NCBI RefSeq assembly: GCF_003313335.1
Contig: NZ_QMHP01000009.1
Location: 62,001 to 126,000, forward strand
Origin: Pedobacter zeaxanthinifaciens
Lineage (GTDB): Bacteria; Bacteroidota; Bacteroidia; Sphingobacteriales; Sphingobacteriaceae
Length of the DNA: 64,000 bases
Direction: 5' to 3'
The notes under the pieces are model-generated. The model was not told the DNA's origin, did no database searches, and was given only the letters and a program-made list of their open reading frames with translations. Within the stretch, counting starts at the first letter, position 1; each line of letters starts with the position of its first letter. The position numbers and the translations under genes were made by a program. Shown here one piece after another: positions 63,127-64,000 of the stretch.

Positions 63127-63945
63127 TTGAACGTTTTGAATACCGATTTTTTAAATAGCATCATACAGCGACAAAATCAGCAACAGGTGGTACCATCTAA
63201 TGAAATGATTGCCAACTGGGCACAATCCTTACTTAATTTGATTTTTCCAGAGCGTAGTGCCTCTACAAATCATACACAGGAAGTGCTTCAAGGTGTATTT
63301 TTTGAGTTAAAAGAAGAATTGCAGCATATTTTACGCTCCACTAAAGATTGCCATAACAGTCGAGAAAAACTTATCGCCGATTCTTTTTTTGAGGTTTTGC
63401 CAGAAGTTCACAGAAAGCTAAATACCGACTTGCTAGCGATTGTACAAGGTGACCCTGCGGCCAAAAGTGAGTTCGAAATCATTAGATGCTATCCCGGTTT
63501 TTTTGCTATTGCCATGTATCGCTTTGCGCATGAGCTTTACTTGCTTGATGTACCTCACATTCCTCGTATCATTACCGAGGCGGCGCATTCCTTAACGGGT
63601 ATCGATATCCATCCGGCAGCAAAAATTGGCGAATATTTGTACATAGACCATGGTACAGGGTTGGTGATTGGAGAAACTACCATCATTGGAAACCATGTGA
63701 AACTTTATCAAGGGGTTACGTTGGGTGCCTTAAGTGTTGATAAAAACCAATCGAATACCAAAAGACACCCAACTATTGGCAACCACGTTATCATTTATTC
63801 GGGGGCCACAATTTTAGGTGGAGATACTTTGATAGGAGATCACAGCATTATTGGAGGAAATGTTTGGTTAACTAAAAGCATCCCCGCAGGTTCTACCGTT
63901 TACCACCAGGCTGAGGTTACCATTAAAGAAAATAAGAAGGACTGA
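63127..63945 (+). CDS. cysE: Serine O-acetyltransferase
   Basis: A 272-residue left-handed beta-helix enzyme that makes O-acetylserine, the carbon acceptor for sulfide in cysteine synthesis. The N-terminal half is helical. The C-terminal half has hexapeptide repeats and the SAT signature: GIDIHPAAKIGEYLYIDHGTG, GETTIIGNHVKLYQGVTLGAL, KRHPTIGNHVIIYSGATILGG, and IGDHSIIGGNVWL. The start codon is TTG (NVLNTDFLNSI); the promoter 15 nt upstream supports it. It is divergent from the met operon and links to cysH/cysD/cysN at the other end of the window. A cysteine synthase gene may follow beyond the window. Confidence 0.93.
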   Translation: MNVLNTDFLNSIIQRQNQQQVVPSNEMIANWAQSLLNLIFPERSASTNHTQEVLQGVFFELKEELQHILRSTKDCHNSREKLIADSFFEVLPEVHRKLNTDLLAIVQGDPAAKSEFEIIRCYPGFFAIAMYRFAHELYLLDVPHIPRIITEAAHSLTGIDIHPAAKIGEYLYIDHGTGLVIGETTIIGNHVKLYQGVTLGALSVDKNQSNTKRHPTIGNHVIIYSGATILGGDTLIGDHSIIGGNVWLTKSIPAGSTVYHQAEVTIKENKKD

Positions 63946-64000
63946 ACCAGCTACAAACAGTATGACCGCTTTTCCAAACTGTAGGAGCGGGCTGTATGTT

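Overview
The window looks like a chromosomal segment of a Bacteroidota species in the Sphingobacteriaceae, close to Pedobacter. The evidence is an AT-rich sequence, a SusC/SusD pair with ECF sigma and FecR regulators, a T9SS-like secreted protein, a fused siroheme-dehydrogenase/TauE protein, few Shine-Dalgarno sites, and promoters of the Bacteroidota type (TTG about 17-20 nt before TAnnTTTG). No tRNA, rRNA, CRISPR array, prophage or intact insertion sequence was seen.

Layout. (1) 1-4950: sulfate assimilation on the + strand: siroheme dehydrogenase/TauE fusion (5' end cut by the window), APS reductase, ATP sulfurylase cysD and cysN, with repeat-filled spacers. (2) 5.1-8.9 kb: a small conserved-looking protein, DUF983 + AraC regulator, a PAP2 phosphatase, a possible small RNA with a UUCG-capped terminator, and a HipA-like kinase overlapping a DUF3037 gene. 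(3) 8.9-18.9 kb, - strand: ECF sigma, FecR, SusC, SusD, a secreted zinc metalloprotease and a DUF3347 protein, apparently one protein/peptide-uptake operon. (4) 19.1-32.8 kb, + strand: a catabolic locus with SSS symporter, DapA-type aldolase, two VCBS-repeat proteins, related secreted beta-module proteins, sialate O-acetylesterase, alpha/beta esterase and DUF3748 protein. It has no SusCD and no recognisable glycoside hydrolase. (5) 33-35.7 kb: sigma-54-type response regulator, then a small gene whose likely nucleotidyltransferase partner is cut after 27 codons by palindromic repeats. (6) 35.7-50 kb: housekeeping genes rpsO, pnp, rpe, a TonB receptor, serC-serA, SAM hydrolase, phoH, purC, STAS and rnz. 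(7) 50-58.6 kb: envelope genes (MlaD-like, two amidases, LptD), cinA and an E2 acyltransferase. (8) 58.7-64 kb: homoserine dehydrogenase, metX and metY on the - strand, and serine acetyltransferase on the + strand.

The window begins and ends in sulfur metabolism: sulfate is activated and reduced at one end, while O-acetylserine and O-acetylhomoserine, the acceptors for sulfide, are made at the other. The most striking regulatory structure is upstream of metY. A well-formed SAM-I (S-box) riboswitch is followed 7 nt later by a 44-codon upstream ORF whose last 15 residues include 4 Met and 4 Cys, and then by three small hairpins before metY. This suggests double sensing of SAM and of Met/Cys supply.

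A second regulatory signal is an identical 14-mer, ATGTCAATATCGTA, placed exactly 45 nt before the -7 element of two promoters of the catabolic locus. Spacers hold several repeat families: nested inverted repeats, REP-like units, and degenerate short repeats with complementary copies at the two ends of a spacer.
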